From CAISCU01 sp051861545 (GTDB lineage Bacteria > Bacteroidota > Bacteroidia > UKL13-3), in assembly GCA_051861545.1 (NCBI GenBank), contig JBIMKP010000013.1, positions 30,461 through 94,460 on the forward strand: 64,000 nucleotides of DNA, written 5' to 3'. This document shows positions 57,001 through 64,000 of the stretch, piece by piece. The translations under genes and the position numbers were made by a program. Under the pieces are notes generated by a model. That model was given only the letters and a program-made list of their open reading frames with translations. It did not search any database and was not told where the DNA came from. The first letter of the stretch is position 1. Each line of letters opens with the position of its first letter.

Positions 57001-60000
57001 TATTTCAGCATCTTCTAATCCGATTTGCATTGGTTCAAATTCTAATTTAACAGCTTCACTTGTAAAAAATTCAACTTCAACATTAGGTGCGGGAGCCTCA
57101 ACCAGTAATGGTGTGGCTGCATCTTTCTTACCTGGTGGATGGGGTGGAGCTAAAACACAATTTATTATTCGAGCATCTGAATTGACGGCTTTGGGATTTT
57201 CAGCTGGAAATCAATTGAGTTCAATAGGATTTTATCCAACATCTGTTGGGCAAACCTATCAAGGTTTCTCCGTTAACATAGCACACACTTCACAAAGTGA
57301 AATGACAACAACTTTTATCTCAAGTGGATTAACTCAAGTTTATTTAGGAACCTTGACTAATAATGGATTATTACCGGTTATCAATTCAATTAATACCTTA
57401 ACTTTCGGCACTGGAACAGGTTCTTCAAGCACATTTACTTGGAATGGTACATCAAACATAGTAGTTTCATTTTCTTGGAGCAGTGTTCCTTCGGCAACAA
57501 ATTCAACAGGAAGTACAATGCAAGTTGATGCAGCTGGTTTTACCTGCTCAGCATATGACCAAGCTGATAGTCAAACTCCAGCAGCAATGTTAGCCAGCGC
57601 ACTAGCAGATGGAACCGGTACATCGAGGCCTAAATTTATTATTTCAGGAAATACCGCCCCAACAATAAATACAATTTCCTGGAGTGATGGAAGTTCAGTG
57701 GTTTCAACCTCAAATCCTGCTTCAGTTTCTGCTTCCTCAACAACGACATTCACTGCAAATATTGTCGCAGGCGGATGTACTTTAACTCCAAGTCCTTTCT
57801 TATCTTTAAATGTTGCTACACCTCCAGCAACACCAAGTTCAACTAATACGGTAAATTGTCCAGGTGTGCCTACTGTTTCAATTACTTCAAATACAGCAGC
57901 AATAACTCCTATCTTTAAATGGTATGATGCTGCAATAGGCGGTGCGGTAATGCAATCATCTGCATCAACCACATTTACTACATCCTTAGAAGTAACGGAT
58001 ACATTTTATGTAGTAGAAGTGGATGGAACATCAAGTTGTGAATCTGCTAGGATACAAACCATTGCAACTGTAAATGCCCTCTCAATATTACCAAAAAGTT
58101 CTTCTTTTTGTGCTGGTGCTGGGACTCAAACGGATTCATTTTATGTTAGTTCTTCTCACATTAATTTTCCAACTTTAACTTGGGCTGTATTAACTCCTAG
58201 TGCAAGCTTGACTACTACTTCAGGCGCATCAACATTAGCCAGCTTAAGCGAAACAAGTGATTTTTCATTAGAGGGTTCAGGAGCTGGTTGTACTCAAATA
58301 GCTTATGCTTCTATTGGATTTTATGATTTTCCATCTCCAGTTTTATCAGCAACTCCAAATGATACTATAAGCCTTGGTTCACAGTTTACTTTTAATTCAG
58401 GTTTAAGTGCGGGTAACTTTTCGTCATCCGTTGTTACTCATGCTCCATATACGGCTCCTTTATCAGCAATAAATTTGGTTACAAACGGCAATACAACTGT
58501 TCCTAATGGAAGATCCTTGTCGGGAGGTTCATTAGATGATGGTGGTTGGGGAGATATTCCTTTAGGGTTTAACTTTAACTTTTTCGGGAGTACTTATAGT
58601 AAAATTGCGGTAGGTACAAATGGAACTTTAATGTTTGGTAATGTACCAGGATATGGTACGGGTGCTGGTCAATTGGGTCAGTTTAATTTTAGCTTAACTC
58701 CTGTGGCTTTTCCAAATATTGGTAATCCAGGGAATGTTGTTGCAATGGTTAGTCAGGATAATCAACTTTCAACATCAGGAAATGTCAAATATTGGACCAC
58801 AGGTTATGCTCCGAATAGAAAGTTTATTGTGCAATTTTCAGCAGTGCCGGAATATTCTGGTTCAGGAACAACAACAGCTCAAGCTATATTTTTTGAAACA
58901 ACAGGTATTGTTGAAATCCATATTACAAATGCAAGTACTAGTTCCTCAAGAGCAAAAATTGTTGGACTTCAAGACTCTACTAAAACTATTGGCGCAGCAC
59001 CTGTAAATGGTAGCACTACCAATATCACAAATACTGCTTACAGGTTTACACCACCAAGCAATTACACAACTATTTGGACACCAGCATTAGATATTTTTGG
59101 TGCAAATAGTGGAACTAATTTGTTTACAAGAACTTCAAACTATAATGCAATAGGAAATAATACAATTAATTTAACATTGACCAATACTGTAACTGGTTGT
59201 AGTAATGCATCCAATCCTGCTTCAATAGATGTTGTAGTAATAGACCCACCAGTTGATCCAATTACTGCTGGAAATACAATTTGTGGTCCTAAAGCAAGTT
59301 CTGTAAGCGTTACTAATTCTGGGTCGTTTTTATCTCCAGCGGATTCTATTCGTTGGTATGACGCTGCAACAAATGGGAATTTTTTAGGTTATGGAATAAT
59401 TTACAATACTCCTGTCTTGTCTTCAACTACAACCTATTATGCAGAGACTTGGAATGGTTATGGGGTAAATGCTAGTGGTAGAGTACCAGCGATTGTAACT
59501 TATTCTGCTCCTCCTACACTCACAATCTCAAGTAGCCAGACATTGTGCAATAATGAAGTTGGTTCAGTAACAGTTACATCTAATGCTGCAAATTATTCAG
59601 ACTATTCTTGGTCACCAGTTACAAATTTATATAGTGATGCTTTATGCACAACTCCAGTTGTTGCTCTAGCAAATCATCAAACAGTTTATTTTAAATCGTC
59701 AACTGCAGGTTCAAATGTATATACATGTACATCAAACAATGCAAGTGGTTGTCAGGAAACAAGTTTGTCAACAGTTTCAATTTTGCCAGATTCATCTACG
59801 ATATCCATTTCTGTTTTAACAGATACTATTTGTTCATCTGGTTCTACTACTTTAAATATTTCTCCTGCTAGCGGATACAGTGCTGGAATTTTAAGATGGT
59901 TAGATAATTCAAATAGTGTAATTGTTGGAGCAAACTCTACAAGTTATACTACTCCAACTATTGCATCAACTTCTACTTATACATTCGAAATCCTTAATAG

Positions 60001-63000
60001 TAATTCTGGTGTATGTGTAACTAAACCGCAAACTATAACAGTGACTAATATCACTGCACCAACTACCACCAACTCTTCACAATGTGGAACGGCAATTCCT
60101 ACTTGTTCTGCAAGTGGAGCTGGAGTTGGCCAAATTTATCGTTGGTACACAGCAGTGTCTGGTGGTTCACCAATTGCGGGAGAAACTTCTTCAACATTAT
60201 CCTCTTATAATATAAGTAGCTCAACAACCTTATATGTTTCTATTTCAGATTATACTTGTGAAAGTGCAAGAACTTCTGTTTCGATTACTGTTACTGCTGC
60301 TGACCAAATTGTTGCATCAAACAATTTAAGCACAAATGTTTGTTTAGGTTCTTCTGCAAATATCAGCGTAACACAAGCCGCTTCTAATAATACTTATGGT
60401 TTAACTTGGACATCATCAGATTACACAAATAGTGGGATGTCAAGTTCTACTTCAACATCTTTAAGTAATCCAATATCAATCACTCCAACAGCAATAGGAA
60501 CTTATATTTTTACTATCACTGGTGTAGAATCTAGTTCTGGTTGTACAGCAATTGATTATGATACATTGGTTGTTATCAATCCTTTTGGTGGAGTTCCAGT
60601 TTCTACAACTGCAAATCCTAGCACATTTTGCGCAGGTTCTCCAATTTCATTGAGAACTGTAATTGGCACTCCAGCAACAGTTGCTATTGGAACACAAACT
60701 ACAACTGAATTTGGTGGAGGAGTTTATAGAAATGGATTTGGTACTGGTGATTTTAGACATCAGTTACTTTACACAGCTGCTGAACTAAGCGCAGCGGGAA
60801 TTAATCCTGGATTTTTAACTTCAATTGCATTTACTGTAACCACAGCTGGAACAGGTGCTGCAAATAATTATACTATTAGTTTAGCGAGTGTTACTAGTTC
60901 CCCAATTAGTGCTTCATTTTTATCTCCAACATTTACTCAAGTTTATACTGCTGCTACATATACCGCTGTTGCAGGTTTAAATACCCATACATTTAATACA
61001 GAGTATTTCTGGGATGGAACCTCTGATATTTTAGTTAATATTTGTTATACAATGACTATTACTGGAGGTACATCAACTGTAGCTGCAACAACCCCAGCAA
61101 GTGTTAGTAATGTTAGTTTATTAGGTTCAGTTGGAGCTTGCTCGGCTGCTTCTGGAACTACTTATGCGAATCGTCCATTAGCTACATTTGGTTATAGAGC
61201 TGGACCTCAAATTAGTTCGTATAGCTGGAGTGATGGAACCTCAACTGTAGGTTCAACTAACCCGTTAAGTGTTTCACCTTCTACAAGCACAACTTATACA
61301 GTTACTTTAACAAGTCGTGGTTGTACTACTACTTCAAATGTTACAGCAAATCCAACTTCATTACCTAGTTCTCCAAGTGTTTCTCCATCTGCTCATTGTG
61401 GAAATCAAATACCTACTTGTTCGGCTACAGGTGCTTCTTCTGGAGATTATCGTTGGTATAATGATTCTTTAGGCGGAACAGCAATTGCTGGTGAAACAAA
61501 TGGTGCATTAGGAAATTTATTTGTTTCAGCTACAGATACATTGTATGTTACAATTAGCAATGGTACTTGTGAAAGTGCACGTATACCAGTTTATGTTGTT
61601 GTTACAATTCCTGATTCAATAGTTGTCACTTCAAGTTCAGTTTCAAATGTTTGTGCAAACACCAGCATTAATTTATCTGCCTCTCAGGCATTGTCAAATA
61701 ATACTTATTCTTTAACATGGACAGCTACACCATCTGTAGGTAGTGGGATTACAACCTCTACTTCTGGTAGTTTAACAGCGCCAATTTCTGTTACACCTAC
61801 AGCAGCAGGAAATTATGTTTTCACATTAACGGGTGTTGAATCAGGGACAGGATGTCAGGTTATTGATACTGTTAATGTTACAGTAATTCATCCATTTGTT
61901 GGAGTTACTGCTACCTCAAATGCTACATTATCTTCAGTTTGTGCAGGAAGCCCTACTACCTTAAGTGCAGTTTCTTACTCAACTGTTGCGGCAACTTATA
62001 CATTACCTCCTCCGGTTACATCTCCAACCGCTGATGAAGATATTGATAGTGTTGTTATTGCTCAATCAGGAATTGCTATTTTAAGTAATATTACTCCAAT
62101 TAATTCTTTAGTAGGAACAATTGGAACAGCCTCAGGTGTTGCAGGAAGTTATTCGAATTTCACTGGTTTTGGTCCGTATGCTTTAACTGCTGGCCAAACT
62201 TATGACATTGCTTTAAGTTCAGTTCAACAAGGTGGAGGTTATACTAATATCTTTGGAGTTTTCATTGATTATAATAGAGATGGAGATTTCGTAGATGCCG
62301 GTGAAACTGTTTTTATTTCAACTTCAGGAGCTGGTGATATTACTAGAACTAGCACTTTTACAATTCCTTTAACTGCTTCAAATGGTTTAGCTAGAATGCG
62401 AATTGTTAATTATGAAGGAACATCTATTAGCGGTCCTACTATGGTAGTTGGATTTGGTGAATATGAAGAATATATGTTAGATATTTCTAGCTCTAACAAT
62501 TCAGGTGGTTATGCTCCTACAGGTATTACTTATAATTGGTCGAATGGAACAACTAGTGTTGGTTCTACTAATCCTTTAAGTGCTTCACCTGCGGTAGCTA
62601 CAAATTATTCAGCAACTTTAACTAGTTCTGGTTGTACAATTGTTTCATCACCAGTTTCAGTATCAATTAACCCTGCTGCTGCAACTCCAGTTACACCATC
62701 AGTTTCAAATCAAACAACTACAGGTTTTGATTTATCATGGTCTGCCGCTGCAAATGCTACTAGTTATAAATTAGACATTGCAACTGATGCATTATTTGCT
62801 AGTATGGTTTCAGGTTACAATGATTTAACAGTTGCAGGCTTGAGTCAAGCAGTAACAGGCTTAACAGCAGGTACCACTTATTATGCTAGAGTTAGAGGAG
62901 TAAATACTTGTGGCGCTTCTGCAAGCTCATCAACATTAACGACCATTACCAGAACAGCTGCACCAGTATTAAGTGGAGCAACAAGTGTAAGTGGAACAGG

Positions 63001-63814
63001 AATGACAATTAACTGGTCTGCAACAACAGGAGCAGCAAGTTATTTATTGGATGTTTCAACTAGTAATACTTTCAACACCTTTGTATCTGGTTATAATGGA
63101 TTGGCAGTACCTACAGGAACAAGTCAAGCTGTAACAGGTTTAACTGCTGGAACTAGATATTACTATAGAGTATTAGCAGTGAATGCAAGTGGTAATTCAG
63201 CTTATTCATCAACAGGTGATACAGTAACATTATCGGGATCAGCAACCTTAAGCTTAACCGCTTTCTTCGAAGGTTTGTACTTGGGCGGCAGTGCAATGAC
63301 ACCAGCACCATTTAATTCAGATAATACATTACCAGCAACAATAGCAGATACAATCACAGTAGAATTGCATTTAGCTCATGGTACATTTGATTTGGCTTAT
63401 AGTGTAACAGATACCATTAGTGTAAATGGAACAGCAAGTATAAGCTTCCCAGGCGCTGCAGTAGGTAATTACTATTATATTGTTGTAAAACATAGAAATA
63501 GCTTAGAAACATGGAGTACAGATAGTATCTTGATAAGCTCAAGTTTAAGTTATGACTTTAGTAGTGCAGCAACACAAGCTTATGGAAGTAATATGGTTGA
63601 TTTGGGATCTGGGGTATTTGGGATCTATGCAGGTGATATCAATCAGGATGGCTTTATAGATGGTAATGACTTTACGGATGTAGATAATGACAATGCAAAC
63701 TTTGCATCAGGTTATTTGTATACAGATACCAATGGTGATGGTTTTGTAGATGGTAATGACTTTACATTGATAGATAATAATGGCAGTATGTTTATCGGAA
63801 TAGTACGCCCATAA
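54023..63814 (+). CDS. Giant secreted mosaic surface protein (3263 residues)
   Basis: An exported Ser/Thr/Asn/Gly-rich protein of about 330 kDa. Signal peptide 1-34 (LRTNAQ). About 35-885: right-handed beta-helix-like repeats (N-N-T-I, ITGNTIG patterns) ending in PDIGAYEF. About 886-2012: Ig-like domains, including a split one (about 996-1258), and a NIDO/lectin-like region near 1480-1690 (PLGFNFNFFGSTYSKIAVGTNG). About 2013-2886: two tandem units of about 437 residues, each an Ig (RWY...GG), a second Ig and a split Ig enclosing another domain (the second encloses GEVED, about 2670-2823, FIDYNRDGDFVDAGE). FN3 domains about 2887-2975 and 2978-3070. A C-terminal module about 3073-3200 and two EF-hand loops, 3205-3216 and 3235-3246 (DxNxDGxxDxxD), end in IVRP. 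It probably acts as an adhesin or matrix scaffold. It lacks a recognisable type IX sorting domain. Confidence 0.85.
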   Translation: MIKTPTKKTRFGTKLKLLILLSVFSLFYLRTNAQVTVTGATSGNGSYSTLNSAIAAIVGSSQTGAAIAVSITGNTTEGSSPTVITAGSWNSLIISPSGGSYTITGNPTAGTAMIQFDGADNVTIDGLNSGGNSLTITNSTVSGTTGTSTIRFFNDATNNTITKCTILGGFTAAVTTNGGNIFFSTGTTTGNDNNTISNNNIGPISGTSLSTKGIFANGSTSSAAVGNNNNIISGNNIYDYFGGAVTSAGIYLSGGNSSWSITNNKFYQSATRTWTSGAQHSAIWVTNTTSTTGAQNFTITGNTIGYANSSGTGVYALTGSTGKFIGIQFSGLTDGIENTISSNTIASISLTGVSSSGTTTSAPFIGFYFTGGAVTSNLNLIGSMSNTGNITLTSTTTTATDFYGFYSSASNNWTCNKNSIGGLNIQTSATTSASHFVGIRSVLGLSTLSFNADSNNIGGSIAHSIRNTSTSTSCQIKGIFNTTPCPNITNNIVRNLTVNGGTGTTTTSSLVGIYNTSTSIITPYTIDRNTISGLTNSNSTAACVVAGIWHSGAVSNSVGAGVVNNTVFSLTTPSTGSISLIGVSISGATNINVGGNTIYSITGTGATGSHTINGISITGGTTVNAYSNKIYDLSSSAIGGIVNGINVISLTSLNMYNNVIGDLKAPIATSLDAVRGLNASATSIYNIYFNTIVLNASSTSATTFGNSCITFSSTATSFDLRNNILINISTPAQNATNVGTNGIAALIRRSSGTALTVPSNYSTNSNNNLFWVNPASGTNNHLTYVEGTSTITNPMNTYSLLKAFMVNREQASFQEQPGTSATNLSFVISTVGSNSEFLKYVASTVSVAESGASVITSPSITTDFSGTTGNRSSTPDIGAYEFSGSSPAPFITLNSVSPSGTQCSVTSRLVSLSITTLSGTISGAQLTYNNGSGATSVSMVNTSGNNWEYTIPVASPANTVVTWSVVATNSAGLLRTYNGGSYFDEPLFGVTSSISASSNPICIGSNSNLTASLVKNSTSTLGAGASTSNGVAASFLPGGWGGAKTQFIIRASELTALGFSAGNQLSSIGFYPTSVGQTYQGFSVNIAHTSQSEMTTTFISSGLTQVYLGTLTNNGLLPVINSINTLTFGTGTGSSSTFTWNGTSNIVVSFSWSSVPSATNSTGSTMQVDAAGFTCSAYDQADSQTPAAMLASALADGTGTSRPKFIISGNTAPTINTISWSDGSSVVSTSNPASVSASSTTTFTANIVAGGCTLTPSPFLSLNVATPPATPSSTNTVNCPGVPTVSITSNTAAITPIFKWYDAAIGGAVMQSSASTTFTTSLEVTDTFYVVEVDGTSSCESARIQTIATVNALSILPKSSSFCAGAGTQTDSFYVSSSHINFPTLTWAVLTPSASLTTTSGASTLASLSETSDFSLEGSGAGCTQIAYASIGFYDFPSPVLSATPNDTISLGSQFTFNSGLSAGNFSSSVVTHAPYTAPLSAINLVTNGNTTVPNGRSLSGGSLDDGGWGDIPLGFNFNFFGSTYSKIAVGTNGTLMFGNVPGYGTGAGQLGQFNFSLTPVAFPNIGNPGNVVAMVSQDNQLSTSGNVKYWTTGYAPNRKFIVQFSAVPEYSGSGTTTAQAIFFETTGIVEIHITNASTSSSRAKIVGLQDSTKTIGAAPVNGSTTNITNTAYRFTPPSNYTTIWTPALDIFGANSGTNLFTRTSNYNAIGNNTINLTLTNTVTGCSNASNPASIDVVVIDPPVDPITAGNTICGPKASSVSVTNSGSFLSPADSIRWYDAATNGNFLGYGIIYNTPVLSSTTTYYAETWNGYGVNASGRVPAIVTYSAPPTLTISSSQTLCNNEVGSVTVTSNAANYSDYSWSPVTNLYSDALCTTPVVALANHQTVYFKSSTAGSNVYTCTSNNASGCQETSLSTVSILPDSSTISISVLTDTICSSGSTTLNISPASGYSAGILRWLDNSNSVIVGANSTSYTTPTIASTSTYTFEILNSNSGVCVTKPQTITVTNITAPTTTNSSQCGTAIPTCSASGAGVGQIYRWYTAVSGGSPIAGETSSTLSSYNISSSTTLYVSISDYTCESARTSVSITVTAADQIVASNNLSTNVCLGSSANISVTQAASNNTYGLTWTSSDYTNSGMSSSTSTSLSNPISITPTAIGTYIFTITGVESSSGCTAIDYDTLVVINPFGGVPVSTTANPSTFCAGSPISLRTVIGTPATVAIGTQTTTEFGGGVYRNGFGTGDFRHQLLYTAAELSAAGINPGFLTSIAFTVTTAGTGAANNYTISLASVTSSPISASFLSPTFTQVYTAATYTAVAGLNTHTFNTEYFWDGTSDILVNICYTMTITGGTSTVAATTPASVSNVSLLGSVGACSAASGTTYANRPLATFGYRAGPQISSYSWSDGTSTVGSTNPLSVSPSTSTTYTVTLTSRGCTTTSNVTANPTSLPSSPSVSPSAHCGNQIPTCSATGASSGDYRWYNDSLGGTAIAGETNGALGNLFVSATDTLYVTISNGTCESARIPVYVVVTIPDSIVVTSSSVSNVCANTSINLSASQALSNNTYSLTWTATPSVGSGITTSTSGSLTAPISVTPTAAGNYVFTLTGVESGTGCQVIDTVNVTVIHPFVGVTATSNATLSSVCAGSPTTLSAVSYSTVAATYTLPPPVTSPTADEDIDSVVIAQSGIAILSNITPINSLVGTIGTASGVAGSYSNFTGFGPYALTAGQTYDIALSSVQQGGGYTNIFGVFIDYNRDGDFVDAGETVFISTSGAGDITRTSTFTIPLTASNGLARMRIVNYEGTSISGPTMVVGFGEYEEYMLDISSSNNSGGYAPTGITYNWSNGTTSVGSTNPLSASPAVATNYSATLTSSGCTIVSSPVSVSINPAAATPVTPSVSNQTTTGFDLSWSAAANATSYKLDIATDALFASMVSGYNDLTVAGLSQAVTGLTAGTTYYARVRGVNTCGASASSSTLTTITRTAAPVLSGATSVSGTGMTINWSATTGAASYLLDVSTSNTFNTFVSGYNGLAVPTGTSQAVTGLTAGTRYYYRVLAVNASGNSAYSSTGDTVTLSGSATLSLTAFFEGLYLGGSAMTPAPFNSDNTLPATIADTITVELHLAHGTFDLAYSVTDTISVNGTASISFPGAAVGNYYYIVVKHRNSLETWSTDSILISSSLSYDFSSAATQAYGSNMVDLGSGVFGIYAGDINQDGFIDGNDFTDVDNDNANFASGYLYTDTNGDGFVDGNDFTLIDNNGSMFIGIVRP
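60060..62690. repeat. Tandem protein-coding repeat, two units of about 1.31 kb within the giant gene
   Basis: Two adjacent units of about 437 codons share order and text: CGTAIPTCSASGA against CGNQIPTCSATGA, RWYTAVSGGSPIAGET against RWYNDSLGGTAIAGET, QAASNNTYGLTWT against QALSNNTYSLTWT, then CAGSP and GSTNPLS. They are diverged at DNA level. The domain nested in the last Ig differs between units. Confidence 0.75.
63635..63760 (+). other. Dockerin-like pair of EF-hand calcium loops
   Basis: DINQDGFIDGND and DTNGDGFVDGND, 90 bp apart, both fit D-x-N-x-D-G-x-[IV]-D-x-x-D, the dockerin-type calcium loop. The repeats are nearly identical in DNA (GATGGTAATGACTTTAC occurs in both). They form the last domain of the giant protein. 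Confidence 0.7.
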
Positions 63815-63843
63815 ATTAAACAAGGAAAAAGAAAAGAAATAAT

Positions 63844-64000
63844 ATGAATAAGATAATATCAATTATGATGTTTATGCTGTTATTGACAGCAGCAAATGTT
63901 CAAGCTCAAAGCCCATCATTTGCATGTAGGGTAGAGAATGAAACGATGGTATCCAGTACAGTTTACGAGTTTGATGTAAAATTGTATGCAACAGGAGCCA
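63844..64000 (+). CDS. Secreted protein with cohesin-like opening (partial, first 52 residues)
   Basis: A gene that runs off the right edge. It starts 29 bp after the giant gene with the A/G-rich leader AGGAAAAAGAAAAG, so it is almost certainly co-transcribed. A signal peptide ends at about residue 22 (AANVQAQ). The mature part reads SPSFACRVENETMVSSTVYEFDVKLYATGA. The alternating strand pattern with YEFDVxL matches the first strands of cohesin-like and related domains in Bacteroidota secreted proteins, which often have a type IX sorting tail. With only about 30 mature residues visible this is a tentative reading. Confidence 0.6.
   Translation, partial: MNKIISIMMFMLLLTAANVQAQSPSFACRVENETMVSSTVYEFDVKLYATGA

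Noticed and set aside
54364..59006. Several overlapping frames within the giant gene on both strands
   Set aside because: They are shadows produced by its Thr/Ser/Ala-rich repetitive codons.
54023..63814. CRISPR-like or DNA tandem repeats in the giant gene
   Set aside because: The repeats are diverged protein domains, not short identical direct repeats with unique spacers.

Overview
This is a low-GC chromosomal window from a member of the phylum Bacteroidota, probably free-living and aerobic. The evidence is a SusC/SusD pair, a FecA-like TonB receptor, an LptD-type outer-membrane protein, an Omp28-like lipoprotein, many lipoproteins with a cysteine followed by KK, A-rich ribosome-binding regions instead of strong Shine-Dalgarno sites, several TAnnTTTG -7 boxes, and a very large secreted mosaic of Bacteroidota-type Ig, GEVED and FN3 domains. 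I see no rRNA, tRNA, CRISPR array or prophage. Order and species cannot be fixed from sequence reading alone.

Layout. 1-3285: leftward susC-susD pair (susD is cut by the window edge). Upstream of it is a control region with three dyad-symmetric sites, then a 332-bp MITE-like element with a 6-bp target duplication (3689-4032). 4107-16316: envelope and housekeeping genes, namely an AspT/YidE-type transporter, gcvT, lptD, a cell-wall amidase, an MCE/MlaD protein, an AI-2E family permease and a small YtxH/holin-X cassette. 13920-18950: an alpha-glucan block (GH31, a glycogen-synthase-like GT, GH57). 19006-30828: a TonB receptor, a TerB-like protein, a Cys/Met PLP enzyme, a Rieske protein, an ABC1 kinase with a TetR-like partner, a secreted MORN-like/vWA protein, maf, a coiled-coil membrane protein and Ppx/GppA. 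30911-38995: DUF2805, a PIN-type toxin-antitoxin pair, pdhC, thyA, a membrane-tethered Ntn-hydrolase-like protein, gpmI and a MazF-type toxin-antitoxin pair.

39028-43148 is a tightly packed leftward run: mazG-like, dtd, rsgA, crcB, DUF429, CRY-DASH and a 50-codon DUF2256 zinc-ribbon gene that overlaps the photolyase start. It is followed by xerD, an Omp28-like lipoprotein, a nadC-hutH-hisS operon with 1-bp gaps, a DAO-type oxidase, a class A beta-lactamase-like hydrolase and ettA.

52967-54022 is an AT-rich stretch with no credible gene. It precedes a 3263-residue secreted protein (54023-63814): a beta-helix-like N-terminus, Ig repeats with other domains nested inside them, FN3 domains, and a C-terminal module ending in two dockerin-like EF-hand loops. 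The next gene starts 29 bp later and encodes a secreted protein whose first residues resemble the opening strand of cohesin-like domains. This giant gene and its neighbour are the best candidate for an undescribed surface-assembly system. The hidden DUF2256/CRY-DASH cluster, the PIN toxin lacking its first catalytic Asp, and the MITE-like element are the next most interesting items.
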